The notes below the pieces were generated by a model that saw only the letters and a program-made list of their open reading frames with translations, ran no database searches and was not told where the DNA came from. The translations under genes were made by a program, and so were the position numbers. Positions 11,640 to 23,449 of a stretch of 64,000 nt of DNA are shown here, piece by piece. Each line of letters starts with the position of its first letter. Positions within the stretch are counted from its first letter, which is position 1. Source of the stretch: Cristatella mucedo (taxonomy: Eukaryota; Bryozoa; Phylactolaemata; Cristatellidae); NCBI GenBank assembly GCA_009760855.2, contig WPIO01000015.1:945001-1009000 (forward strand). Reading direction: 5' to 3'.

Positions 11640-12290
11640 CGGCAGCTTCAGGAACTGATCCTTCTGGACCAGCTGCTGTCTCCGGCAAAGCAGGCACGTC
11701 TGCAACGGGCCGGCGAACGTTGTCGCTGTCGATTCCACTTCCAGGATGAGTTCAGCGCTAAACCGCGGACTTTTCGAACACTCTTAGCCCAAGTGAGTCT
11801 TCGCCGCCCGCCCCCCAAGTCCAGCAGGCGCATCTTGCTCGTAGCGCCCCAGCGGATGTTTCCGCTGGTACTTGCAGTGCTGGCGGCTTGGTGCGGAGGT
11901 CTCTTGCTCTGGATAGCAGGAGCCATATTGTATCGAAAGACCATATCTGAAATATTCCCGCCGCTGCATGCTGCCATGCTCTTAATAGTTCGGCGATGCT
12001 GCTCTACGATTGAGTTCCCGATGGGTGCTATACATAGAGAAAATGTTCAGTAACTCCCCAGAGCTCGCACAGCCGCACGATATTTGCGATTTAAAGACAG
12101 TGGCACTATCGAGCAGCAGCTTACCTAGATGGGCCGTGCTCGCGGAATACTTGTACCAGCTCTTTCAGCAACGCTGCTTCGCCGTCGCCCTGCAGTCGCC
12201 GTCAGATCGCGAACCTGCTCGGTCCTCAGTCCACTGCGGTCAAGTACGACTCGACACGAAAATGCGTGACGTCACTCGCCAACCTGCGTC
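11640..12290 (-). pseudogene. Decayed LTR-retrotransposon integrase
   Basis: Reading the three minus frames piecewise recovers the integrase core in the order seen in the element at 28.2-30.0 kb: a TH(F/Y)R...YLT segment, GPSRF, a VFREHGPS segment, LCELWGV, GNSIVE-like and HRTIKSMAA...DMVF-YN. Stops and frameshifts interrupt it repeatedly, so no product is expected. Downstream, a GATCTCAAGATCAC motif near 11412 resembles the pre-LTR sequence of the younger element, but I cannot define LTRs. It is a distant relative of the 27.8-32.1 kb element. Confidence 0.65.
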
Positions 12291-12459
12291 GGCAAGGAAA
12301 GGCTGCCATAGCTCCACAATTCTGGTGCTCGGTCAACCGAGCTGCAGCGAAAGCACGAGCGCACAACGCTCTCAACCTGAGTGTGGGAGATCTTGGCCTT
12401 TGGGAAACTCGGTTAAGCATAGCTTAGAGTAAGATCAATGCCGCGAGGTGGTGCTAGCC

Positions 12460-13915
12460 GCGGAAGGCGCCAGTCAAGGTCGTCCGCTCTGAGTACGAAA
12501 AACGCTGAGGAAAGAGTTGACATCGTCTCAGAGATCACGATTGTGCTCTCAGCATATTTTCCAAGACTGCCTGGACTTGACTGAAGAAATCGTCCGACTT
12601 AATGAGGCAGCTTTCCCAGCGATGTTTTCTTTCACTGTACACGTGAGCACGGCAACATTTACACTTTAGACTTATGACAACCGAATTAAGCAAGCAGTGA
12701 GACCTATGTCAACACACGTCTTCCGTGAGCTCTATAGTTGTTACCATTTCCAGAACTCCGCAGCTCCTAAGGAGAAGGTAAGGGAGCAGCTGGCGGAAAC
12801 AGAGCCGTCCCTATAGATCAAAGTGAGCAGGTGTAAGCAGCGTTCTTGATGAAAACTGAAAAGTCACGAAAATCTAATGTACAGCGAGGTGGATGTAGCA
12901 AGACGCTCTGAAATGGTGCACGAACGACTAGAGCGAAAACACCAAGGGGGATTCAAGACCGTATATTCAGACAACGCTTGCAGCCGTACAGCACTCAGGC
13001 GTACCCCCTTGCGCCCACGTTCACAGTGCCTTTGTAGGTCCGCTCGTTCCGCCCCTGCTTCTCAGCGACAGCTGATCGACGACGGGTTCACGGACTACAG
13101 CTGCGTGCCGGCTTGTACCTACGCTGCCAGCAATAAGTAATCAATGGTAAGTTAGAGGATGGCAGCTGCATACCGGCCTTCGTCTAGGCCGCAATAGAAG
13201 CATCGTAGCAGCAGCTTCGCACGAAACGACAGCGCGAAAGCAGAGCCTAAAGCATAGAGTCGACCGTCTGTCTTCGGTTTCGGACTCAGTCGTGGCCAAA
13301 AATCTCGGGTAAAAAAATCCGCAATTCACCGATGCTTTAGAAGCAGCGTTCGTCGGTGCTTCGCTGGAGCTGGTGGCGCGAGTTGCTGCCAGCAAGGGAA
13401 GCAGGACAGGAAGTAGCCGCAAGCATAGTGAAGAGATAAAAACCATTTGGTAAATGACTGCGCGCATTTCCTGACAAAGAAGGCATGCAATTGTTTGAGA
13501 AGTGTGTGACCTTGGCGTCTTCCCAACCTCACCAAGGGTCATTCGACTGGCATCTTCTCATGAAGCACCGTTGAGTGGCAATTAGGCTTCACTAGATGTT
13601 CTTTCCCTGCTCTTCTTTCGCGAACGGCAGACGACAGATGCAGATGCAGACGACAATGCACAAGGAAGCCAAACAGTATTTGCGCTGACGATAAGCAAAG
13701 TTTCTATATTCAAGCGTGTCAAACTTGTGAACTGACGATTTCAAGGCCATGTTGACGTGCTACGTGGCTTATCCTCAAGGCATGCTGCCCAGTGTATCGA
13801 CGATTCTGCGAAATTGCTACGGATGCACTCGTCCTCGAAGTCGTATTATTGACCAGCGGGTGAGAAATGCTGGTAGAGGGTAAGATGCCGTGTTGCTCCC
13901 GTTGGAGTTTCAGTT
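12460..13915. other. No recognised gene
   Basis: Short open frames only. I found no conserved domain, splice-consistent exon or repeat family member. Confidence 0.3.
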
Positions 13916-13916
13916 G

Positions 13917-14089
13917 CAGTCAACTCCGTGTATAAGAATACCGGCTCTAGGAATACTCGGCTTATATGAATAGCAGCTCCCCGTCCCAGATTTACTTTAG
14001 CTATAGACTCACTCCGCATGTGGGAATACCTCGCCTATAAGAATGGCCATTTGCCGGCCCGAGCGTATTCTTATCAGCGGAGTCGACTG
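13917..14089. mobile_element. pogo/Tigger-like MITE
   Basis: The 173-bp unit starts CAGTCAACTCCG and ends CGGAGTCGACTG, giving terminal inverted repeats of about 25 bp that also share a TAAGAATAC segment. Such CAGTC-ACTC termini are typical of pogo/Tigger elements in the Tc1/mariner superfamily. There is no transposase, so it would be non-autonomous. The expected TA target duplication is clear only on the right side. Internal copies of a TATAAGAAT-like motif suggest rearrangement. Confidence 0.6.
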
Positions 14090-14982
14090 TACACCCAAGA
14101 AAATAGCAGTCTTATCCGAGAACCGTATGCACGCTGTCCGGTTTGGAAGTCTGCTTCTGAGGCCGATCGCCAGTGGCTGGCATCGCGTTAATGCAATTTC
14201 GCCTAGCACTGGGTGATAACTGAAGCACAGTTCCAACTAAGCTGGAGCTGATTAATCCCACTAGCAGCCTGGCTTGTTGTCTGAAAAGATATGACGACAA
14301 AGACTTATATACAATATGTCGTTCTCTCTCGTTTCAATCATGCTTCTAAGGTGCCTTCACTTGTTATCAGACTGCCGACACTAGGAAGCTTTGCAGACTC
14401 GCAGCATAGCTAGCTCGAAACGAAGAGGTCGCTGTAACCGAGCTGGTGGGGGTGTGGTGCGTTTCTTCCGCAAGGATAGCCAGCTCAGCATAGCTCTTTA
14501 TTTGAGGTGTTCCATACCCAAGTAACCACGGTTCAACTGAGTCCGCCGATCGTCTCGTTGTAAACTTACCTCGTCAACGGTTCAGTTCTCGTTGTCTGAT
14601 GCCGCAACAACCTCTTTCCTACGAGTGCCGGCCTTACTGAGCACAAGCGAATGCAATGTAGTGCTGCCACCCAATCACTGCCTGGAGAGAATGGGGTGAG
14701 ATTCTCAGCGACAACTCGGGTAAGGTCTCTGTGGAAATCGCCAAGAAATGAGCACTGGAGTCTAATGTGCACATTAAGACGACTTTCTCCAACCGCACTG
14801 GTTCTGCTATTCAGGCGGTGTCTAATTTGGGCAATGAGCTGCAAATTAGAGGCCACATGCTTACAATTAAGGCAATTGCATATCTAGAATTACGGTAGCA
14901 ATTACAATGAAGCATGACCAAAACGAAAGCAATGCAACACTAAAATGCATTTCGTGAGAGCCAAAAATATATGCAAGCATAG

Positions 14983-15014
14983 TTTAATTATTATAATTAT
15001 TATTATTATTAATT
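14983..15014. repeat. TTA/ATT microsatellite
   Basis: A run of TTATTATTATT-type sequence. It resembles a LINE tail, but I see no adjacent L2 hairpin. Confidence 0.7.
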
Positions 15015-15309
15015 TTATTAACACATATGTTAAATTTGCAGACCAGTTAAAGGGCCTTCTGAAAGTTGTAGACCTGAACGTAGCATAAGTCATAAGTGAA
15101 ACGGTCGTCTACCAATTGATTAGGTACAGGTGCAGCGTGTCAGCCTGCCGAGACACGATCAGCACTACATGGGCTGTCGGATTGCAACAAGCACGTAAAT
15201 TCTTTGCTTATTGATACCCCAGTCCCATTGAATTCATAAGAGGTTTATTTGTTTCGACAACGAGTTACGAAAGAAAGGACCTTCAACTGCTAAAGTGTCC
15301 ACTATTTCA

Positions 15310-15313
<4 letters not shown>

Positions 15314-15371
<58 letters not shown>
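15314..15371 (+). repeat. (GA)n microsatellite
   Basis: About 29 near-perfect GA units. Confidence 0.98.
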
Positions 15372-15377
<6 letters not shown>

Positions 15378-15839
15378 TCTGGTTGGTAGTCATCAGTTGG
15401 CAGTTAAAGTCTTGCTTTCAATTCGAATTTTATAGCGAACTTGTCCGTGTGGTCCCGATCTTCTCGGAAAAATAAATGATGGTGAACTAACCCACTGCAT
15501 GGGTAACAAGTGAGCTGTGTACATGCTAACTTAAAACATACGTAGGAACATTAAATGGGAGCATATTACATTCACATTGTTTTATGGTGTTATATTTAAT
15601 AGATAAAATACAACAGGAAATGTATGTTAGAAGCTGATGTCCATGTGCATTTTTTAATCGTAGCTGTAGCTATCTTTGTAATTTGCTAGGCTTTCTTGAG
15701 AGGCTCTTCACCAGTGAAGGGTGGTGAAACTTTCAAAACTACTTAAGAGTATTTCCTACTTGTTCACTTGCGATTAATGAGTTCAAGATTCAGAGATGAT
15801 CAGACCATATTATTGTGGTGATTAATTGCAGAGCACGAT

Positions 15840-16095
15840 TTTGTCAATATTTACTAGCGACTGACATCTTGTCAATGCCTGATTTGAGCATATTCAAAAA
15901 GAAGCTACAAAACCATCTGTTCCTCGCAGCTCTGCTCCGTCCAAATGAGTTATCATTCGTCTGTCTCTATGTTCTGAAGCTTTGCATGTAGAAGCTACTA
16001 GCTAATTGACTCGCTTCTTTTTTCAGCCAACGCATGTAAAGTGCATGAAAAGAGATTTGGTTATCTTACTACGCTATTAACACGTTTTATTAAAA
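15840..16095 (+). mobile_element. Ancient L2-like LINE 3' relic
   Basis: The frame reads L-P-D-L-S-I-F-K-K-K-L-Q-N-H-L-F-L, a close match to the C-terminal L-T-T-F-K-R-N-L-K-T-Y-L-F segment of family 1. It is followed by GCATGTAAAGTGCATGAAAAGAG, a degraded copy of the 3' hairpin. Confidence 0.5.
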
Positions 16096-16099
16096 CTAG

Positions 16100-19000
16100 T
16101 GCCATTATTAATTACGAAGGTCAGCCGAAAGTTCACATTACGACTAGTAACAACTTAGTCGAGTGAGATAGACTGAATTTTCTATCGAGACAAAAAACAT
16201 AGTTACTGTAGCTCCGAAGAGAGCTTTCGAGTCCTCGGGCGCGATAGGAAATGGCTCGATACGTGGACCCACGCGACTTTCAAATTGATGGCAGTGTCAG
16301 CTGATGCTATTGTATCAATAATTTGAACAAAATTACGGCGAGACTGCATCTCATTGAAGGCAAAAGTGAATAATTTGTAAGAGATTATTGCCTCAAATCT
16401 TTATCGGTCAACGTTTGCGAAATACACTAAACTTAGCTAAGCGGGACGTTATTCTTTGATCGCGCCGGCTCCAATTTAACGATCTTGGTATTTTCGAAAC
16501 TTCAGTTGTGTTCTTCAGTCAGGCTCTCCGCGGCCGGAAATGCTAGCAAAACAATGCCCTGCTTGCATCCAAATATTTATTCCTAATGGCATATGATTCT
16601 GCATAACTACTAAGTATTCACCTGTGCCTCAGGCAATACATTTGGCTACCACTGAGGGTAAAGGCGGTTTTTTTTGAGAAAGGGCTGCAGGATAATATCC
16701 ACAGTTCGTAAGACGCAAGGCTGGAATAAAAAGTAGTCAAGTTATGCAAAAAGGAAAACTAAAGATTTATCATTTATACTGATTGGCTGGTTAATAGCCT
16801 ATCCTTGCAAGCTACTTTGACATTTGATCGCTGTCCCAAAGAGAACGAGGATTCTACTGCTCGAACCCCTGATAGCGAATGTACACCTCCGCAGCCTCCG
16901 CAGCTTTAACTCACAGGGAAAACTTTAAAGTATAGCTTTCCGGAAATTAGCATACATACACATAAGTATAGACTATCCATAATCTGAAATGTTCTACGTC
17001 ACGTCAATAAGCACGACGGCCGCGACCTTCTGACCTGTCTCACAAAACTGGCCATGTTGTCACTTCGCTGGGCTGCTGCCGCCCTTTCTCCGACATCATC
17101 TCCCTGTGTGCTGTCACAACCCTTTGAGTATGTGCGTAAATATAGTCTTACTGAAATATACCTGTCTGTATTTATAGTGAGCTATTATCAAAGAATAACT
17201 GACAGCTTGAAGTTATATAAAACTAATTAATAATTTTAACAACAATAATTCCGACACTAATATATCCGTTGCAGTTTTCCTGACTTAGAAGAGTCCTTTG
17301 GAGCGAAACAAAAGTAACAGGCAAGAAGACTTATACGCAAAACAGACATAATTATTCATTTGCATCTATCCGTCTCTTACCTGGTTAGACCGAATAAGTT
17401 GAATTAAGACTATGAAAAACTGGTGTCTGAGTGGGCTGTCCTGTTTCATTTGCCAGCGAAAAAACTCGTCATTTTGATTATATGATTTTTATTATTATCC
17501 TTATCGACTGAATTCATGGCTGCTTAATTTTTCTCCAAAATTCGAGCAACTGTCTATGAAAGAAGAGCTAATTTTGACGACGCCATTGATTCTTCTATAA
17601 AAATGAATCCCTGAAGCTGCTGGTGAAATACTTCCGTCCCAAAATACATTCATGACATCTGGGATTTTACACGATGTATCCGAAAATTGGACGAGCGACT
17701 TCCTCGGCGGTCATCGTCCTCGGCGGCGAAGCCAAGAACGGCGAGCACCGTGGAGTACAGTGGTAGAGCCAGCGGGTAAATGTCCCCGGCTACATACGGC
17801 GGCGCAGCGACTTGGACCGCCTTTATCCCTACGGCCCCGACCGTCACCAACGAAGATATTACGTATTAATGCCACTCGACGACCAACAGCTGAGTTTTTA
17901 TTGGATAAACGACGCTACGATTTTGCGCTACATTGTTTCATTAATTGCTGGTCTAGCCCTGTCTATATAAAAACCTCGTGTGGGCCTTAACCTGTACAGA
18001 AAACGTTTGTAGGTCTTGCTCTCCCAGGATGAAAATCCTGACTTCGCAGCTGTTTGAATAGGTGCCAATGCTCTAAGAGCAACCTTCGCGGCATGATAGT
18101 GACGTGCGAAAGAAATATTTGTCAGCCATCTCCCACAGCAGCCGAGAGCGAAGCATGCGCACGCAATCGAAGGCTGAGCTCGTAGAGCTAGCTGACTTGA
18201 CCTTGATCTGACAGCAGTGCGAGGGAAACTGTACAGAGCGAACCACCAGTGCACGCCGTCCCGCCAGCACGCCTTGAGCTGGATATTTCGTATCGCGGTG
18301 GAGTCGTTAGGTCCGCCGGTAGTATTGGACATTCCTCGGTAAATTTCCGAAAGCTGAGGAGCGCGTGCGGACCGTCCAGGTTCGGCGCAGCTCGATGGCC
18401 GATGCTAGCAATCGGCGGCTGCGAGTCAGATTGCCATTGGTCGCTGCCTGCCGAGAAAGAGTGAGGATAACGAGCCGTTATCTGGAGGAGGAGAAGGCCT
18501 CAGGGCAGCGGCGACCGAGGAGCGAGATCGTACATTTTGCGGCGATAGATGGCGGAGCGTGCTGTCGGCGAGAGTCTAGGAGCCGATCCTACATCGCGAG
18601 ACTGGACGCATCGCCGCCACCGCTAGCGCTAACCTGCGATATTGGAACGCTGGCGTGCATGCTAAATCGGTCAGATTACGAAAATGCTAGAGATTATCAG
18701 CGCTTCCTGATTGATGATAATCGGAAATTGAATATGTCAAGATGAGCATATATTCAAGACAGTATAAAAAGCGATCGGGAGTGATGATGAATCAGCTGTA
18801 CAATATGGCTGGTACTGGACACAGTGCTCCTCTACCGCTTTGGAACTAACTGCTTTAACGCTAAGGACTTTTCATTAAGGAGTGGGCGTTCTCGATTTCT
18901 GCAAACTCCGCTCCGCTATCGTCGAACGGTGCGGCATTTGAGACTCGCTGGCCGTGCTTCGTAGCTTCGCCAGCTCTATCCTCTATCAGTATCGACCGGG

Positions 19001-19460
19001 CGTCTTCAAGTACTGGCATCCGCTACGCTTATGGGCAGGGACTTTGGTTTACGAGCCGGTACAGCGCGTTCGTATCCATTATGACAAATTTCCCAGGTTT
19101 CTCTGCAGCATGGGATCTGTCTGAAATTCTTCGGCCCAGCCAAAAACCACGAAGGCGGGTGAAGCCGGCCAACCGGAAGCAACTTAGAGATGGATAGTAG
19201 TGGCGCGTTAAGCTGACGCCTACGAGCTAGAAGCTCCCCAGGGCGAGATCTTTGCGAGAAGCCCGGTTTTCTCTTGAAAGCGCTCTAAAATAAAATTGTA
19301 AAGCCAAAGTCATGGTCGAATCTTACCGAAAGCGCTGGAAAGAAAAGCGACGGTTGAAGTCACAGCAGAGTTCACGAAGAACCTGTGCGATTAATGTAAG
19401 CTGCAGTCTGAAGCGAGTTGAAAGGAGATTTTTTAAGCATTAAAAGAAGAGGCCATGCCA
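16100..19460. other. Long stretch with no recognised gene
   Basis: I see no RT fragments, conserved domains or convincing exons. The 18.2-18.75 kb part is more GC-rich and has open plus frames of up to 126 codons without recognisable family features. A TATAAAAA motif occurs at about 18772, but nothing downstream supports a transcript. Confidence 0.3.
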
Positions 19461-19469
19461 ACTTTTAGT

Positions 19470-20515
19470 TAAACGTGCTGTGGCTCAGAATTAGGGGAGT
19501 GCTTGGAGATTTCCAGTGCGGATGTGGCCTCCGACACAAAATGCGAATTTAGCATAGGCCGGATAACGAGTTGGGAGGTTAAACAAATGGTTTCGAAGGC
19601 TACAGAACATAATAATGATAAAACATTTGTATATCTTCCATAGAGAAATAAATCTCTTTCTAGGCACTTTAAATGTGCTGGAAGAAACATGTCAATATAG
19701 TAAGCCACAACATGCACAAAGGCAGAATCCATAAACACATGAAGGACTACCAACACGGACTTTGAGAATGTTGTGAGGAGCAAGTGCGTCTAAGCTTTTT
19801 TAAATGTCAGCCAATCAGGGTAATAATAATACACTTGATAAAGCGCCCTCAGATAACTCAAGCTCTTTCTAGGCGCTTTACATGGGCTGCAAAGGAAACA
19901 CGGTCGAATGGTGAGTTGTATTATGCTTGATAAACAACATGAAAACATGCGGTAGGAGTGACGAAAGCTCATCGAAGAGCTTGCTCTTGACGCACAAAGG
20001 TACATCGTGACGTTGGTCGATAGTGTGTTTCAGGCTTTGGGACTCCAGGGGTGTGGAGGTTAAAAAATGGTTTTGAAGGCAAACAAAAATAATAATAATA
20101 ATAATACTTTTGTATAGCACCTTTGGAGAAATTGATCAGTCTAGACCCTTGAAATTTGCTAAAAGGGAAGCATGTCAATATATTCAGCGATAAAATGCCC
20201 AGCGGCAGCACCCATAAACACGCCAAGGACAACTAATTTAAAAACGCCTCTATCTATCGCAGCATTTAGTGGTTCCATGTGATTCTTCCCTTGTGTGCTT
20301 ATGCGTACTGACATTTTGCATGCTGCTATTAAACATATTTGCATGCCGACCCTGTACATGTCACCTCTAACCATGCTTTGCTTGTTGTCAATGAGCATGC
20401 TACCACTAACCATTCGATCATGTGTCTTTTGCAGCATATGTAAAGTGTCTAGAAAGCGATTAGGTTCTCCAAGGGCACTATACAAATGTATTATTATTAT
20501 TGTTATAAAATAATA
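19470..20515. mobile_element. Cluster of L2-like LINE 3' fragments, mixed orientation
   Basis: At least three tails lie on the minus strand (near 19620-19800, 19830-20010 and 20085-20250), each starting with ATAAT repeats and a degraded hairpin of the CTCAG...CTCTTTCTAGGC type. A plus-strand tail lies at about 20260-20513 ending in TTATTATTATTG. The first and third share an upstream segment (GGAGGTTAAA...ATGGTTT), which suggests a local duplication. Confidence 0.65.
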
Positions 20516-20604
20516 GGGGATTAGCAGATGTTGCGAGGAACAGGTGAGTTTAAAGCTTCTATCTAAATTTCAAGTCACGGTATGTCGTGACGTTAGTCGG
20601 GAGT

Positions 20605-21260
20605 GAGCTGTATTTGTATCTCTGTCCACAAAGCCACTAAGACCATGTGGGTGTTAGGCAGGAGAGTTTTGTACAACGCACTCACAGCCTAAGCCGCTTT
20701 CTGTACGCATTTGGTAGCCAACAGACTTCGTCTCTCACGCAACAAAGAGAAAGTGGGAAGCATAGCAGAGTCAGGAGAGCAGTTGAGGTAGTGAATAAGA
20801 TGGAAGTAGCAGCTCAGAACCGCTGAAAAGGATGAGCCATAGTCGGCAGCAGGAGAGTAGTTGTCGTTGCGTAAGAATTTTGGGAGCGAGTTCCACAGTC
20901 TAGGACCTGCAGAGCTTAAGCTTCTGTCGCCTGCGGTCTTTAAGCTGAGGAATGGAACGGCTCATTTATTGTCCACACAAGACCTGAGGGTGCAAAGAGT
21001 CTGAAACGGGTGCAGCAGTTCATCTAGGTACGAAGGAGCCAAGCCGTGGCTCAGGGCCTTGTGGGTCAGCGTAAGAACTTTTTTTGCTCTGTATCCGTTG
21101 ATCAACCGGAATCCACCCTAGCTCTTTTAGCAAAAGAGACGCGTGCTCAAACCATATTCATAGCCAGCTGCAGTGGCCTAGTTGCTTTCTTTGGTAGCCC
21201 AGCCAAAAGGGAATTAAAATAATTAGGCTGAGATCGAACTAAGGAGCTAGTTAAATTAGC
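20605..21260 (-). mobile_element. LINE family 2, 3' part
   Basis: The minus strand carries the family 2 3' end (ATCTCTGTCC...AAGCC-type terminus) and C-terminal coding part, similar to 7268-8366 and 49199-49692. It is decayed, with frameshifts. Confidence 0.7.
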
Positions 21261-21570
21261 TCCAGGCTTTAGGAGCCAATGGTCTAAAAGTACGATCTCC
21301 AAAATTGTGTTGTTGGTTCGAGCTAAGCAAGTTAAGTCAGAAGAGCATGTGAAACGAAGCCTGGCCTGATTGGGAAGAAGTTCTGATCAGTAGGCTGGAG
21401 CAAGAGAATGAAAGAACCTAAAAGTAAGCAACAAAATTTGGAAACCGTTACGCTGCTTGATGGAGAGCTAGTGCAGTCAGCGAGAAGTAGTGTGACGTTG
21501 CAATCGATATGCTCACGACAGACAACCATTGCTGCAGCGTTTTGTAAGTCGATGTCATACAATATTTCAT
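21261..21570 (-). mobile_element. LINE family 1-like fragment
   Basis: The minus strand aligns by eye with the part of family 1 that encodes the segment from the D-L-H-W motif to the S-F-G-D-R-A-F motif. It directly abuts the family 2 fragment on its left. Confidence 0.55.
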
Positions 21571-22119
21571 CGGTCGATTTCTAGGCCTTACAGAGGCCGG
21601 GCAGGAGTGGCGCTCTAGACTGCTTCGCTCTTGCGCTTGAGGAGCGCTATAGGCACCATGTGAAAGTTCCTTCCCGCCATGGCTGACACTCGACGACTTT
21701 GACCCTCCGTCGCTGTCGTTTAAAATTCTCTCGGTTTGGGTGCTCTGCCGCGTCACACGAATACCTGCATGCACATCGTGTTGCACCCACAAGTCGCATG
21801 CCGTGATTCTCAGGCTTGGAGCGTCACCTGTATTTTTTTGTGTCTGCTGAGACTAGTACCGTTACAAATGCAGTGTTTCAGGCCTAGTTCTGTCCGGACG
21901 TAGAAGGCACTGCGTGCGTTTTGTAGACCGAGGAACCCTGGTTTAGTAATATGCACTGAATCTTGCACAAATCAGCATACAAATCGTACAGGAACCAAAA
22001 GGACTCGGTTGATTGGACTGCAGAGTAAGCTGAGCTTGTTACATATGCGTCTTTACCTGGACCTCAGGGATGCCAGGTCAAAGCAATGGTGGCAACAGAA
22101 GGCAGAAGTGATTTTAAAA

Positions 22120-22395
22120 GTTTGGCCCGCACAAACTGAAGGCCCGATCAGTAAAGGATTTCAATTTAGTGCGATGAATAGCTAGACGACGGTCGGCCAA
22201 AGAGCACGTGGTACAAACTTTAGCTGAATGAGCGAGCAATGTGATCAGGTGATCCGAGGCGACCGAGTGAAGCGACCTGTGTGCCCAATTAGAAGATCCG
22301 GAAGTCCATTTGATCCTCGATATAGGGAGTCAGTGAAGCTCAGACAGCATTAGCGTGACGTAATAGAGACGTCGTCGACGATAGACCAGACTAGT
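22120..22395 (-). mobile_element. Old L2-like LINE fragment
   Basis: Degraded minus-strand sequence matches the family 1 C-terminal region (GCACGTGGTACAAACTTT...GAGTGAAGCGACC type). It is immediately followed by a plus-strand fragment, making a head-to-head pair. Confidence 0.4.
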
Positions 22396-22439
22396 GGTTG
22401 AGCTTCGAAAAAAAAAGCTGCAGCCTATCAAGGGGAGAG

Positions 22440-22770
22440 GCTGGGAGTCCTGGATATACAGAAACCTGAAAACCGTTGGATAACTTGCCTTTATCTCCTA
22501 TGCTGCCAAAGCCCGGAACTCTGCCGACGCGAACCGCACCGTCCCCTGACATTACAACATTTAAAAAGAAGCTTAAAACGCATCTGTTTTTGTAAAGCAT
22601 TTTGCGGGCCTTCGCGATTCATCTCTCGTGCGCATGTACCTGCTTATACTGTGCCTGAAATGCTTTTTATACAGTATCACTGTAAAGTGCGTAGAAAGAG
22701 ATTCAGTTCTCCTAGGGCACTATGGAAGTTATCATTCTATTAATATTATAATTATAGAATGTCAGCAGTT
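22440..22770 (+). mobile_element. L2-like LINE 3' end
   Basis: The plus strand reads S-P-D-I-T-T-F-K-K-K-L-K-T-H-L-F, the C-terminal segment of the family. This is followed by a 3' UTR, a TGTAAAGTGCGTAGAAAGAG hairpin region and a TTAATATTATAATTA tail. Confidence 0.7.
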
Positions 22771-22802
22771 TGATCTTATCGTCGTTCCGCTTTATAAAGT
22801 AT

Positions 22803-22806
<4 letters not shown>

Positions 22807-22838
<32 letters not shown>

Positions 22839-22852
22839 TCTCACTAGGATAG

Positions 22853-22924
<72 letters not shown>

Positions 22925-22942
22925 CTATCCTAGTGAGAATGT
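22807..22942. repeat. (TA)n tracts within a perfect palindrome
   Basis: A short TA tract (22807-22834) is followed by ACATTCTCACTAGGATAGCT (22835-22854), a long TA tract, and the exact complement of that 20-mer (22923-22942). Because TA repeats are self-complementary, 22835-22942 is one uninterrupted palindrome. Confidence 0.95.
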
Positions 22943-23415
22943 CGTTGGTGTAGGTAGTAAGGAAAGTAGGTGAGTCGGATAAGGGGCAAGGCTTAGAACG
23001 GTCGAAGGACGAGTTTGAGCTGCGTGCTGGCGTGGAAATGAAAGCCAAAGATTGTGTTTGGCAATGATATCGGCCAGAGGGAGATTATCCTGACCTGCGT
23101 CAGAACATCCCCTGACCTGACCACATTTAAAAGGAACCTAAAAACACACATATTTAGGACAGCAATTAGTGGGTCACTGCGATTCGTCATTCACGTGCTT
23201 ATGCGTGCAGACACTGTGCGTGCTGCCACTAACCACATTTGCATGCTGACCCTGTGCATGTCATCCCTAACCATGTAATTCATTTTGTTTGTTTATCAGC
23301 CATGATATTACTCACCATTCAATTGCATTTCCCTTTGCAGCAAATGTAAAGGACCTAGAGAGAGATTGAGTTCTCTGAGGGCGCTTTATCAAGTGCATTA
23401 TAATTATTATGATCA
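22943..23415. mobile_element. L2-like LINE pieces in opposite orientation
   Basis: From about 22985 to 23088 the minus strand encodes a decayed version of the family 1 Y-A-D-D block ([10 protein letters not shown]). From 23089 the plus strand encodes S-P-D-L-T-T-F-K-R-N-L-K-T and continues through the 3' UTR to an ATTATAATTATTAT tail at about 23410. The two parts are separated by more than 200 codons in an intact copy, so this is either an inverted, internally deleted insertion or two abutting fragments. Confidence 0.65.
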
Positions 23416-23449
23416 TTAGATACTGAAAAGCAGTAGTCTTGTAGTAGTC

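Noticed and set aside
18249-18745. GC-rich plus-strand frames at 18.2-18.75 kb
   Set aside because: No conserved motif, splice chain or poly(A) signal supports a gene.
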